NCBI RefSeq assembly: GCF_025751555.1
Contig: NZ_JAOWLB010000026.1
Span: forward strand, 1-56,121
Reading direction: 5' to 3'
DNA length: 56,121 nt
From: Ruegeria aquimaris
GTDB lineage: Bacteria > Pseudomonadota > Alphaproteobacteria > Rhodobacterales > Rhodobacteraceae
Shown: one piece after another, positions 46,704-56,000 of the stretch
Numbering within the stretch: the first letter of the stretch is position 1
How the letters are laid out: each line of letters begins with the position of its first letter
Program-made: the position numbers and the translations under genes
Notes under the pieces: generated by a model
What the model was told of the DNA's origin: nothing
Databases searched by the model: none
The model's input: only the letters and a program-made list of their open reading frames with translations

Positions 46704-47990
46704 ATGAAACCGGCATTGCGGCTCGGAATTGCGGGATTGGGAACCGTTGGCGTCGGCGTCGTTCGCATCATCCGTCGGCATGCCGATCTGTTGCAGGCGC
46801 GCACCGGCCGCCGTATCGAGATCGTTGCCGTGTCGGCCCGCGATGCGGCCAAGGACCGGGGCGTGAACCTGAAATCCTACGCCTGGGAAACCGATCCGGT
46901 GGCGCTGGCCCGCCGCGACGACATCGACGTCTATGTCGAACTGATGGGCGGCGAGAACGGGGCCGCCAAGGCCTCGATCGAGGCCGCGCTGGAAACCGGC
47001 AAGGATGTGGTCACCGCCAACAAGGCGCTGTTGGCGATCCACGGCCAGACGCTGGCTGAACAGGCCGAGGCAGCAGGCCGCGTGATCCGGTTCGAGGCCG
47101 CCGTCGCCGGCGGCATCCCGGTGATCAAGGCGCTGACCGAGGGCTTGGCCGGAAACCAGATCACCCGCGTCATGGGCGTGATGAACGGCACCTGCAACTA
47201 TATCCTGACCCGCATGGAATCGCAGCGCAAAGGCTATAACGCGCTGTTCGAGGAATGCGCTCAGCTGGGATATCTGGAGGCCGACCCGAACCTTGACGTG
47301 GGCGGCATAGACGCGGCGCACAAACTCGCGCTCCTGGCCTCCATCGCCTTTGGCACCCGGCCGCATTTCGAAGGAATCGACATCGAAGGCATCCAGCGGA
47401 TCAACCTCGAAGACATCACCTATGCCGCCGACATGGGGTATCGCATCAAGCTGTTGGGCGTGGCCCAGCGCACCGGACGTGGGCTGGAACAGCGCATGCG
47501 TCCCTGCCTGGTCCCGGCGGATTCGCCCTTGGGCCAGCTCGAAGGCGGCACCAACATGGTGGTGATCGAAGGCGACGCAGTGGAACAGGTGGTTCTGCGT
47601 GGCCCCGGCGCGGGTGAAGGGCCAACCGCCAGCGCCGTGCTGGGCGACATCTGCGATATCGCGCGCGGTTTCCGCCTGCCTGTCTTTGGCCAACCGGCGA
47701 CGACGCTGGCAGATGCCGACAGCGCCCAGTCGAACTCACCCGCGCCCTATTATCTGCGTCTCCTGCTGCCTGACCGGCCCGGCGCGCTGGCCAAGGTCGC
47801 GGCCGCCCTGGGCGACGCGGGCGTAAGCATCAACCGGATGCGCCAGACCGACCACGACAGCGCCGAGGCGCCGGTGGTGATCGTCACCCACAAGACCCAA
47901 CGGGCGGCGATCGACGCGGCGGTCGAGGCCATGGTCGACAGCGGCGTTCTGGCCGCCGAACCGGTCGCCCTGCGGATCGAGGCGGTCTGA
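46704..47990 (+). CDS. hom: homoserine dehydrogenase
   Basis: A 428-residue enzyme reducing aspartate semialdehyde to homoserine, a step toward threonine and methionine. The NAD(P) fold is LGIAGLGTVGVGVVRIIRRH near residues 7-26; the signature AAVAGGIPVIKALTEGLAGN near 133-152 and GVMNGTCNYILTRME near 158-172 are conserved, and EADPNLDVGGIDAAHKLALL (around residue 200) is the substrate site. A C-terminal ACT domain (RLLLPDRPGALAKVAAALGD) gives feedback control. ATG 46704 has AAAGGA upstream. Followed after 90 bases by glpX. Confidence 0.97.
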   Translation: MKPALRLGIAGLGTVGVGVVRIIRRHADLLQARTGRRIEIVAVSARDAAKDRGVNLKSYAWETDPVALARRDDIDVYVELMGGENGAAKASIEAALETGKDVVTANKALLAIHGQTLAEQAEAAGRVIRFEAAVAGGIPVIKALTEGLAGNQITRVMGVMNGTCNYILTRMESQRKGYNALFEECAQLGYLEADPNLDVGGIDAAHKLALLASIAFGTRPHFEGIDIEGIQRINLEDITYAADMGYRIKLLGVAQRTGRGLEQRMRPCLVPADSPLGQLEGGTNMVVIEGDAVEQVVLRGPGAGEGPTASAVLGDICDIARGFRLPVFGQPATTLADADSAQSNSPAPYYLRLLLPDRPGALAKVAAALGDAGVSINRMRQTDHDSAEAPVVIVTHKTQRAAIDAAVEAMVDSGVLAAEPVALRIEAV

Positions 47991-48080
47991 TCCGCCGACA
48001 CATCGTTTTCGCAAACATGCTTGTGGACCCCCGCCGCCCTGCGGTAGAGGGTCACTAAGCCCATCTGCAAGGAATTATTC

Positions 48081-49043
48081 ATGTCCTCCAAGCCCGAATT
48101 TCATGACCGCATGCTTTCCCTGGGCCTCGCCCGCGTGGCTGAACAGGCGGCGCTGGCCTCGGCCTCTCTGATCGGTCGTGGCGATGAGAAGGCCGCTGAT
48201 CAGGCCGCCGTGAACGCCATGCGCGAACAGCTGAACCTGCTGGACATCGCCGGTGTCGTGGTGATCGGCGAAGGCGAACGCGACGAGGCGCCGATGCTTT
48301 ATATCGGCGAGGAAGTGGGCACCGGCAACGGACCGGGTGTCGATATCGCGCTGGATCCGCTGGAAGGCACCACGCTGACCGCCAAAGACATGCCCAACGC
48401 GCTGACCGTGATCGCCATGGGCCCACGCGGCTCGATGCTGCATGCGCCCGACGTCTACATGGAAAAACTGGCCATCGGCCCGGGCTATGCAGACGGCGTG
48501 GTCTCGCTCGACATGTCGCCGCGCGAACGCGTTGAGGCGCTGGCCAAGGCCAAGGGCTGCAAGCCATCGGATATCACCGTCTGTATTCTGGAGCGTCCGC
48601 GCCACGAGGCGATGATCGCCGAAGTGCGCGAGACCGGCGCCTCGATCCGGCTGATCACCGACGGCGACGTCGCGGGCGTGATGCATTGCGCCGAGGCCGA
48701 GACCACCGGCATCGACATGTACATGGGCTCGGGCGGCGCGCCCGAGGGGGTACTGGCGGCGGCGGCGCTGAAATGCATGGGCGGCCAGATCTTTGGCCGG
48801 CTCCTTTTCCGCAACGACGACGAGCGCGGCCGCGCCGCCAAGGCAGGCATCACCGATCTTGACCGCGTCTATACCCGCGACGAGATGGTGACGCAGGACG
48901 TGATCTTTGCCGCCACCGGCGTGACCGGCGGATCGCTCTTGCCGCGCATCAAGCGCGAACCGGGCTGGGTGGAAACAACCACCTTGCTGATGCGGTCCAA
49001 GACCGGCTCGGTACGGCGGATGAGCTATCGCACCCCGGTCTGA
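48081..49043 (+). CDS. glpX: class II fructose-1,6-bisphosphatase GlpX
   Basis: A 320-residue phosphatase converting fructose 1,6-bisphosphate to fructose 6-phosphate in gluconeogenesis. The metal site has VVIGEGERDEAPMLYIGEEV near residue 60-80 and DIALDPLEGTTLTAKDMPNA (Asp-x-x-x-Asp type) near 90-109. The later block DIDMYMGSGGAPEGVLAAAA near 210 is family-specific. AAGGA precedes ATG 48081. A terminator follows at 49105-49135. Class I Fbp is not seen in the window. Confidence 0.96.
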   Translation: MSSKPEFHDRMLSLGLARVAEQAALASASLIGRGDEKAADQAAVNAMREQLNLLDIAGVVVIGEGERDEAPMLYIGEEVGTGNGPGVDIALDPLEGTTLTAKDMPNALTVIAMGPRGSMLHAPDVYMEKLAIGPGYADGVVSLDMSPRERVEALAKAKGCKPSDITVCILERPRHEAMIAEVRETGASIRLITDGDVAGVMHCAEAETTGIDMYMGSGGAPEGVLAAAALKCMGGQIFGRLLFRNDDERGRAAKAGITDLDRVYTRDEMVTQDVIFAATGVTGGSLLPRIKREPGWVETTTLLMRSKTGSVRRMSYRTPV

Positions 49044-49085
49044 GCCTTTGGCGGGGGATGCGGCTGGCGCCGCAGCCTCCGGCGG

Positions 49086-49107
49086 GAGTATTTGGGGCGA
49101 AATGAAG
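49086..49107 (+). repeat. short interspersed intergenic element, copy 2
   Basis: Sequence GAGTATTTGGGGCGAAATGA followed by AG, with the upstream CGGCGG. Two bases differ from the copy between soxD and soxB. It lies directly before the glpX terminator hairpin. Confidence 0.6.
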
Positions 49108-49135
49108 GGCCGGATCCGCGCAGGGTCCGGCCTTT
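49105..49135 (+). terminator. rho-independent terminator of glpX
   Basis: AAGGGCCGGA (49105-49114) pairs with TCCGGCCTTT (about 49126-49135), loop of 11 bases, followed by TTTG. It overlaps the end of the interspersed element. Confidence 0.7.
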
Positions 49136-49151
49136 GTGCATGAGGTGACGG

Positions 49152-50891
49152 GTGGCATATCTGGGAGTGGACAGTTCGCTGAGTGGTCGCCGCTGGGTCG
49201 GTCCGGATATCGAGACCGAACGCGCGGCCGAGATGATGCGGCAACAGAGCGACCTGCCGCAGGCGGTCTGCCAGGTGCTGGCACGGCGGGGCGTGCCGCT
49301 TATGGAGGCGCGCGGCTTTCTCGACCCCAAGCTGAAGGAGTTGCTGCCTGATCCCCGAGGCATGAAGGATATGGAGATCGCGGCTGCGCGGTTCCTGGAG
49401 GCCGTGCGCAAGCGGCAACGGATCGCGGTGTTTGCAGACTATGATGTCGATGGCGGCAGTTCGGCAGCGCTGCTGATCCGGTGGTTGCGCGAGATGGGGC
49501 TGACGGCGACGCTCTATGTGCCCGACCGGATCGACGAGGGCTATGGCCCCAACGTGCCAGCGATGCGCGATCTGGCGGCCAACCACGAACTGATCGTCTG
49601 TGTCGATTGCGGCACGCTGAGCCACGAGCCGATCGCCGCTGCGCGCGGCGCCGATGTCATCGTGCTGGACCACCATCTGGGGGCCGAGACCCTGCCCGAC
49701 TGCGTCGCGGTGGTGAACCCAAATCGGCAGGATGAAAGCGGCGATCTGGGCTATCTCTGCGCCGCAGGCGTGGTGTTCCTGATGCTGGTCGAGGCGGGCC
49801 GCCAGATACGCGAGGCCGGTGCAACCGGTCCCGACCTGATGGGCATGCTCGACCTGGTGGCACTGGCGACGGTGGCCGATGTCGCGCCCCTGATAGGCGC
49901 CAACCGGGCGCTGGTACGACAGGGGTTGAAGGTCATGGCGCAACGGCGGCATCCCGGATTGGTGGCGCTTGCAGACGTTGCCAGGATGGATACCGCCCCC
50001 AACACCTATCACCTCGGCTTCCTTTTGGGTCCCCGGGTGAATGCCGGCGGCCGGATCGGACAGGCCGATCTGGGCGCGCGGCTGCTGAGCACCGACAACC
50101 CGTCCGAGGCCCAGGCGCTGGCCGCACGGCTGGACCAGCTGAACTCGGAACGCCGCGAAATCGAGGAGGCGGTGCGCGCCGCCGCATTGGAACAGGCCGA
50201 AGCGCGCGGGCTCGACGGCCCGCTGGCCTGGGCCGCTGGCGAGGGCTGGCATCCGGGCGTGGTGGGCATCGTCGCTTCGCGCCTGAAGGAGGCGGCCAAT
50301 CGCCCCGCCATCGTCATCGGGTTCGATGGCGAAGAGGGCAAGGGCTCGGGCCGCTCGGTCTCGGGCCTCGACCTGGGCGCCGCGATCCAGCGGCTGGCGT
50401 CCGAGGGGCTGCTGGTCAAGGGCGGTGGCCACAAGATGGCCGCGGGCCTGACGGTGATGCGCGACAAGCTGGAGGCGGCGATGGATCGCCTGTCCGACCT
50501 GTTGGCGAAACAGGGCGCGGGTGACGGCGGACCTGCGGATCTGAAACTGGACGGCACCCTGATGCCGGGCGCGGCGACCGTCGATCTGTTGGAACAGATC
50601 GAGCAGGCAGGTCCCTTTGGGGCCGGTGCCCCTGCCCCGCGGTATGCCCTGCCCGACCTCCAGATCCGGTTTGCCAAGCGGGTCGGCGCCTCGCATCTGA
50701 AACTGTCCCTGGCCGATGGCATGGGCGGCGGTCTGGACGCGATCCTGTTCGGCGCCTTCGACGGCCCGCTCGGGCCCCGGCTGGAAAACCACGGCGGCGC
50801 GCGCTTTCACTTCGCCGGGCGGCTCGAGGTCAATTCCTGGGGCGGAAGGCAGAGCGTGCAACTAAGGATCGAGGACGCGGCAGAGGCTTGA
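49152..50891 (+). CDS. recJ: single-stranded-DNA-specific exonuclease RecJ
   Basis: A 579-residue 5'-3' exonuclease for recombination and mismatch repair. DHH-family motifs are visible: FADYDVDGGSSAALLIRWLR near residues 96-115, IVCVDCGTLSHEPIAAARG, VIVLDHHLGAETLPDCVAVV near 175 and the DHHA1 part GGGHKMAAGLTVMRDKLEA near 425. The start is GTG at 49152 with AGGTGACGG upstream. The third motif residues (Asp, His) are all present, so the enzyme should be active. Confidence 0.96.
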   Translation: MAYLGVDSSLSGRRWVGPDIETERAAEMMRQQSDLPQAVCQVLARRGVPLMEARGFLDPKLKELLPDPRGMKDMEIAAARFLEAVRKRQRIAVFADYDVDGGSSAALLIRWLREMGLTATLYVPDRIDEGYGPNVPAMRDLAANHELIVCVDCGTLSHEPIAAARGADVIVLDHHLGAETLPDCVAVVNPNRQDESGDLGYLCAAGVVFLMLVEAGRQIREAGATGPDLMGMLDLVALATVADVAPLIGANRALVRQGLKVMAQRRHPGLVALADVARMDTAPNTYHLGFLLGPRVNAGGRIGQADLGARLLSTDNPSEAQALAARLDQLNSERREIEEAVRAAALEQAEARGLDGPLAWAAGEGWHPGVVGIVASRLKEAANRPAIVIGFDGEEGKGSGRSVSGLDLGAAIQRLASEGLLVKGGGHKMAAGLTVMRDKLEAAMDRLSDLLAKQGAGDGGPADLKLDGTLMPGAATVDLLEQIEQAGPFGAGAPAPRYALPDLQIRFAKRVGASHLKLSLADGMGGGLDAILFGAFDGPLGPRLENHGGARFHFAGRLEVNSWGGRQSVQLRIEDAAEA

Positions 50892-50954
50892 GGCTTTGAA
50901 AACAAGAGGTTTTTCACCCCTCACAAAAAAGTTCTCCGAAGCGTGTTTTTCTGC

Positions 50955-50982
50955 TTGCGAGGGTCAGTGGGACACCGTAAAA
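50955..50982 (+). promoter_or_regulatory. promoter of the first tRNA-Glu gene
   Basis: TTGCGA (50955-50960), 16 bases, GTAAAA (50977-50982), then 20 bases to the tRNA 5' end. The same layout occurs before the second copy, although the rest of the leader differs. Confidence 0.6.
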
Positions 50983-51002
50983 GGCCCTCCACAAGCCAGC
51001 GT

Positions 51003-51077
51003 GGCCCGTTCGTCTATCGGTTAGGACGCCAGGTTTTCAACCTGGAAAGAGGGGTTCGATTCCCCTACGGGCTGCCA
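51003..51077 (+). tRNA. tRNA-Glu (anticodon TTC), copy 1
   Basis: A 75-base tRNA with encoded CCA. The acceptor GGCCCGT pairs with ACGGGCT, D stem GTC/GAC, anticodon stem CCAGG/CCTGG with loop TTTTCAA (anticodon TTC at 51036-51038), T stem AGGGG/CCCCT with loop TTCGATT. The first acceptor pair is a G-T wobble. Reads glutamate codons GAA and GAG. Confidence 0.96.
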
Positions 51078-51175
51078 TATCCCCCCTGAATCGCGACCGT
51101 GTCAGACCCGAGAAGAGTAGATCAGGGTTTTGATTCAAAACGTTTTCCGTGCAGAGAAAAATCGTCTTCCCCCAC

Positions 51176-51203
51176 TTGCGCCTGCGCGCGACTCTCCGTA
51201 AAA
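51176..51203 (+). promoter_or_regulatory. promoter of the second tRNA-Glu gene
   Basis: TTGCGC (51176-51181), 16 bases, GTAAAA (51198-51203), 19 bases before the tRNA. Conserved spacing with the first copy. Confidence 0.6.
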
Positions 51204-51222
51204 GCCGCTTCACGCCAAGCAC

Positions 51223-51297
51223 GGCCCGTTCGTCTATCGGTTAGGACGCCAGGTTTTCAACCTGGAAAGAGGGGTTCGATTCCCCTACGGGCTGCCA
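51223..51297 (+). tRNA. tRNA-Glu (anticodon TTC), copy 2
   Basis: Identical to copy 1 over all 75 bases, offset by 220 bases; anticodon TTC at 51256-51258. The downstream sequence switches to a gene-poor, lower-GC segment, which makes its 3' end a candidate integration site. Confidence 0.96.
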
Positions 51298-52063
51298 TTC
51301 TTTGTGGAGTTCCCATTAAATAACAAGGACTTGGGTTGGCAGCGAGAATAGCGGCCCCAAAATCAGCCCCCAAAATCACTTTTTGACCCATCATTTACGA
51401 TTCCTTTGGTGTAGGCGTCTGAGGATAGGCGAACTCAGTGATTCAGTGGTGACCGCGTTGGCCGTGGTTTCGTGCATGGCAATCGAGTCATCCACAGCCA
51501 AGGTACCCACGCCCCGAGAAATACATAAAAGCGTTGTGTCGCAAAATCGAAGTAGTGCGCTCGTCCTTCGAAGGGAGGTGAGCAGTATCAACGACAACCT
51601 TTATCGTCTCATAGCCCTGCTGTTAAAGGTCGCGACACTTCCAGCGACCATCTGGACCAAGAGAAAACAGAGCAGACATAAGCCCCGACATGCGGCATCA
51701 CGCCAAGGCTACGTGTCAGAGCGAGTAGTAACAAGGCCCGTCTATCGTGGGCACGCTACGCCCTGGCCCTAAGAAACCAACAAAAAAATATTGGCAGACT
51801 GGACCTATGCGGCGGGTCTGGTGGTCTGCGTACATCTCATTCTCCGCTGAATCCAGCGCCCTCATGGTCGGGCGATCTGGAACCGTGTTACCTTTGGATT
51901 CCCGGATGACCTCCGCAACCTTATCAAGTACTTGCGAAAGGTGCCCTTCAACCGGCACCCTGCCAGTCGGCCGCAACGATCTCTTTCAAGGCAATGCATT
52001 TTTAACGCAACCGGTACGCGACCCGAACCTCCCCAAAGCCATACTTACGCGTTGATTTCTCAA

Positions 52064-52362
52064 CGAATTATCAACGCAGCCCTCTTGCCTCGCGCCTACG
52101 TTACAATGCTCTCCGGGACCCCGTATTCATGTTTAACTGCCCACCAAAGATAGAGCCTCTCGCAGTTGATCTGCACGAACATAGGCCCAAACCTTTGCCA
52201 CCAAAATCAACCGGCTTCGCGGCTCGCGTCGATGCTGTGCTAGTGAAACAAATCTTCTACGTTTCGCAGCAACAGCGGAGACCGGTCGCACTTCATAACT
52301 GTCTGGCAGATAATCTCAGGGCTCGTCTTGCGATCGCGAAACGAGGATCTTTTGGTCGTGAA
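52064..52362 (-). pseudogene. IS6-family transposase remnant
   Basis: Read on the minus strand one frame shows FRDRKTSPEIICQTVMKCDR, SPLLLRNVEDLFH, then a stop, HSIDASREAG, a stop, FWWQRFGPMF, INCERLYLWWAVKHEYGVPE and SIVT, a stop, ARGKRAALI. This follows the order of IS6/IS26-type transposases (N-terminal HTH with EII, VEDLL, RFGPMF, then the DDE part with GE-x-x-YLWRAVD and KRAA). At least three stops and a deletion between GPMF and INCER, where the first catalytic Asp (W-H-x-D-E) should be, leave it inactive. Homology rests on memory of the family. Confidence 0.65.
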
Positions 52363-52764
52363 GGAAAGCCATTGAATGGCCCTGCCCGTCTCGAGCTGGT
52401 TTCCTTTTCCAGCACCTCTGAGATAAGTCCGCCCGGTGAAAGGATAACGCCAGCTTTTTGCCGATATGTGCATCAGGGCCACGTCGATTGACTATCGAGA
52501 AAACCCATGTCGAAAACTCCAATAACGCAGACAAAGGCAAGGATCCACGCACCAGTTCTTACTGACATCCAACAATCTCTTGACAAACATCTTTTTTTCA
52601 GCATATTTTGGCTCATTGAGGTAATAAGACAGCTTGATCTTATCTTGCGGCTCTGAAGCTCTGTGGGGGAATTTTTGCGCGCATCTATGAATGAAGGATC
52701 GCATTTGAGTCGCGGTTGCCGACTGTAGGGAATTGGTCAGTTACCGTTAATGCAATCTGGATTT

Positions 52765-52989
52765 TCAATCGCGTGTTAACGAAAGGTGGACGTTGTACAC
52801 GTTGGTGGTCAAATGGTGACGAATACAATATCGTATCTGGATATCCTTGATGGAAAGTCTGTCAGGTATCTGGACGAAATGTGTGCGCCAATCAATTTTC
52901 AACCAAGCGTCTAGTAAATTTCGAAGTCTTGCGGTCGCCATTTGATCTGGACCGCATCCTCCAAGCAGAACGTAAACGGTCTTTCGCAT
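52765..52989 (-). CDS. possible small protein of unknown function
   Basis: A 74-residue frame beginning MRKTVYVLLGGCGPDQMATA on the minus strand, divergent from the DUF11 gene. No ribosome site is obvious and no domain is recognised; it could be a chance frame in the degraded segment. Listed for completeness. Confidence 0.25.
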   Translation of the reverse strand: MRKTVYVLLGGCGPDQMATARLRNLLDAWLKIDWRTHFVQIPDRLSIKDIQIRYCIRHHLTTNVYNVHLSLTRD

Positions 52990-53034
52990 CGCGTCTCCTG
53001 ACGCGTTCGTTGAGGTTCATAGGGGGAACCAAGT

Positions 53035-56000
53035 ATGACTTTCGATCTAAATGATTTCACCAATGGTATCTTCTTGGTGTCCACACATAAGGACGACTAC
53101 CTGCCCGGTGAAACGGCGACGATTACTGCTTGGAATGTCGAAGAAGGCGGAACCGTAGCGTTCCAGGTTCAGCATCTGGATCCGGGCGACGATGGCATCT
53201 TGGGAACCGATGACGATGTACTGGATGCCGGTCCCACGGACAGTCCGGACGACGACGGAACAGGCCCTCTAGGCACCGTCGAAGACCATTCGGTGTTCTT
53301 CGTAACTGATGGCGGACCCGGCGATCTGGATGGCGAAGTTAATGGAACCATCGTCGCTGAATGGTACGTCAACCCCGATGACTCTCTCAACGAACTCTTC
53401 CTTGTTACCGCCGAAGAGGTCGATCCAGGACAGGACGGCGTTTTTGGAACCGAAGACGACGTCAAAACCGGAAGTAGCGACACGACCACCTTCTGGGATT
53501 CCGGTGGTGATTTTTCGATCGACTTTGTTGCTGCGGCGCCGGAAAGCTATAATCACCTGACCGGTGGCGGCGCCTATGATGATCGCACAATTGGCGTCGA
53601 TAGCGATGTGGTCGAGTCCCTCGAGGGAGGTGATTTCGCATGTGGTGATATCGTCACTTACTTTGCCTATATCACGGTTGCAGATACCCCCGATGACGAA
53701 AACCAGACTATCGAGCTTGATTTCTCGTTCCTGATGGACACGACCGGCCAGTCCGGTCTTGCCATCGGCGATATTGTCTCGGTCAGCATCAATTACGGTG
53801 CGATCGAGGATCTGATCGCTGGCGAAGACGCTATCGACAATGGAATCAACGATGATGGTGGCAGCGTCGCAACCTTGGTTTCGGAAACGATGACAGGGCC
53901 AATGTTCCAGGCCGGTTCCGAGTTGCATGGTACTGTCAGTGTCACCGATCTTGAGGCGGGTGAAACCGTCGTCGTGCGTATCGACACCCAACTGTACTGT
54001 GACCCGGGGTCGAACCCGACCGGGAACCTTCAGGCTCAATTGACCTCTGCGCGCACCGTTGACGGCGACGGCAGTGAAGTGGGTAACGAACTGGACGTGA
54101 TTCCAGGTGGCGCACAAACGATACCGTTCAAGCAAGTGGGGAGTATCGGCATCCCCGAAATCTTCATTGCCAAAACAGTCGATGCCAATGACGATGGTGT
54201 ATTCAATGACAGCGAAACCGCGACTCTGAACGGAGATACTGCAACCGCGGTCTATCAATACGAAATTTTCAATATCGGCAATGCAAGCCTTTACAACATT
54301 GGGTTCGTCGACGATGGCGGCACCATCGGTGATACATCGGATGATCTGATCATTTACAGTGACGAAACCGGCCTTCAAGTCCAACAATTGCCGGCCGGAA
54401 CGACGATGTCCTCAATCACCGGCCTGACCGATTTGGACGGCGATGGATATGCAGACGATCTCGCCGCCGATTCCTACGCGACGTTTACCTGGGAAGTCAC
54501 TTATGACGCTCCTGGCTTTGGCCAACCCAGCGCGGTGATCACCAACACCGCAACCGCGACTGGCGATGACGCGATCATTTCACCAACGACGCTCTCAGAC
54601 ACCGACACAGCGACGGTAACAATTCCGGCAATCCCGGCGCCACAATTCGATTTGGACATCGAAGAGAACACCTACTCCAACGGCCAGGACAGTCTGGCGG
54701 GCGACTACCCGACGGACCCGATCATCATTCTTGCCGAAAGCCCGGACGATCCTTCGTTCACCTCATCGGATGTCGTCTGGCAGTTCGAAGTCTCCTTGAC
54801 CGGAGACTCGGTGCATATCTCTGACATCGACCTGACCAATGATAACGGGACACCGGGAGACCCAGGCGACGACTATAGTCCCAGCTTCGTGTACTCAGGC
54901 AATTTTGTCGTCGGTGATACCGACATGGACAACATGCTGGACGAAGGCGAAACTTGGATAGCCGAACAGTCAGGGACAGCGGAAACCGGTTTGTTCCAGG
55001 ATTTGGGAACGGTGACGGTCACTGTCGGCCCGACTTCGGATTCGGCCTTTGACCCGTCCAGCTACTTAGGCGTCATAGCAGATATCGGCATCACCAAAAC
55101 GATAACAGACATAGACGGTGATGGCACCGGAACCGGACCGGTGGACGCAGCGGGCGATGTTATCAGCTATGAAATCGTGGTCAGCAATGACGGCACCATC
55201 GATCTGACCAATGTTTCCCTCTTGGACCCGCTGATCGAAGGCATCAACGGATCTGGATTGTCCGCTGCTGTCGAGTCGATGAGTGCCGATGGCGTTCTCG
55301 AAGTTGGCGAAACCTGGACTTATACCGGAACTTATACCGCCCAACAAAGCGATCTGGACGACAATGGCGGCGGTGACGGAGACATCGACAATACGGCCAC
55401 CGTTACCGCATATGCCGAGGATACATTCGGCAACAGCACCACTCCAACAGCTGATGCATCAGTTGCGGCACCGGTGGTCCAGGATCCGGCGCTCACCATC
55501 GACAAGATCGTGACGGATGTGGGCGGCGAAGGTCCGGACGCCTCGGCCGACGAGGCCGGCGACGTCATCACCTACAAGCTGGTGGTGACCAATACCGGCA
55601 ACCAGACGCTGACAAATGTCACCGTGGTCGATCCGCTGACCAGCACCAACCATGTCGTGGCCAGCCTGGCGCCGGATGAGGTGATCACGCTCGAGGGCCT
55701 GACCTACGCGATCACCCAGGCCGACATCGACAACAACGGCGGCGGCGACGGCGACATCGACAACACGGCGACGGCGGACAGCGACCAGACCGATCCGGTC
55801 GATGACAGCGAGGAGGTTCCGGTCGTCCAGGATCCGGGCCTCGCGATCGACAAGCAGGTCACCGGGGTGGACACGGCCGGGGACGGCGTGCTCAACAATG
55901 CCGGCGAGATCATCAACTACGATCTCGTGGTCACCAACACCGGCAACCAGACGCTGACCAACGTGACGGTCACCGACCCGCTCACCGGCACCAGCGAGAC

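Larger units (their letters stand above)
51298..53034. other. gene-poor, degraded segment after tRNA-Glu
   Basis: About 1.7 kb with clearly lower GC than the flanks and only short, overlapping frames. A direct repeat CCCCAAAATCA occurs twice near 51353-51376. One IS6-type transposase remnant lies at 52064-52362 (own entry), and a small frame at 52765-52989 on the minus strand (own entry, low confidence). No intact gene is convincing. Likely the scar of an island that entered at the tRNA gene and decayed; that is inference. Confidence 0.6.

Noticed and set aside
48075-50861. 928-residue antisense open frame opposite glpX and recJ
   Set aside because: Shadow frame of high-GC genes; His/Arg/Gln-rich with no domain, while glpX and recJ on the plus strand are unmistakable.
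51383-51772. 129-residue frame after the tRNA genes
   Set aside because: No ribosome site, no motif, composition random; left inside the gene-poor segment.
51716-51976. 86-residue minus frame that might be a transposase C-terminus
   Set aside because: The NRAE-like text (SAENEMYADHQTRR) was too weak to link it to the IS6 remnant.
52129-52491. 120-residue plus-strand frame in the degraded segment
   Set aside because: It is the complement of the IS6 transposase remnant; such shadow proteins recur in databases but are not real.
53269-54387. 372-residue minus-strand frame inside the DUF11 gene
   Set aside because: Antisense of Asp-rich repeats; the plus frame has start, ribosome site and conserved repeats.
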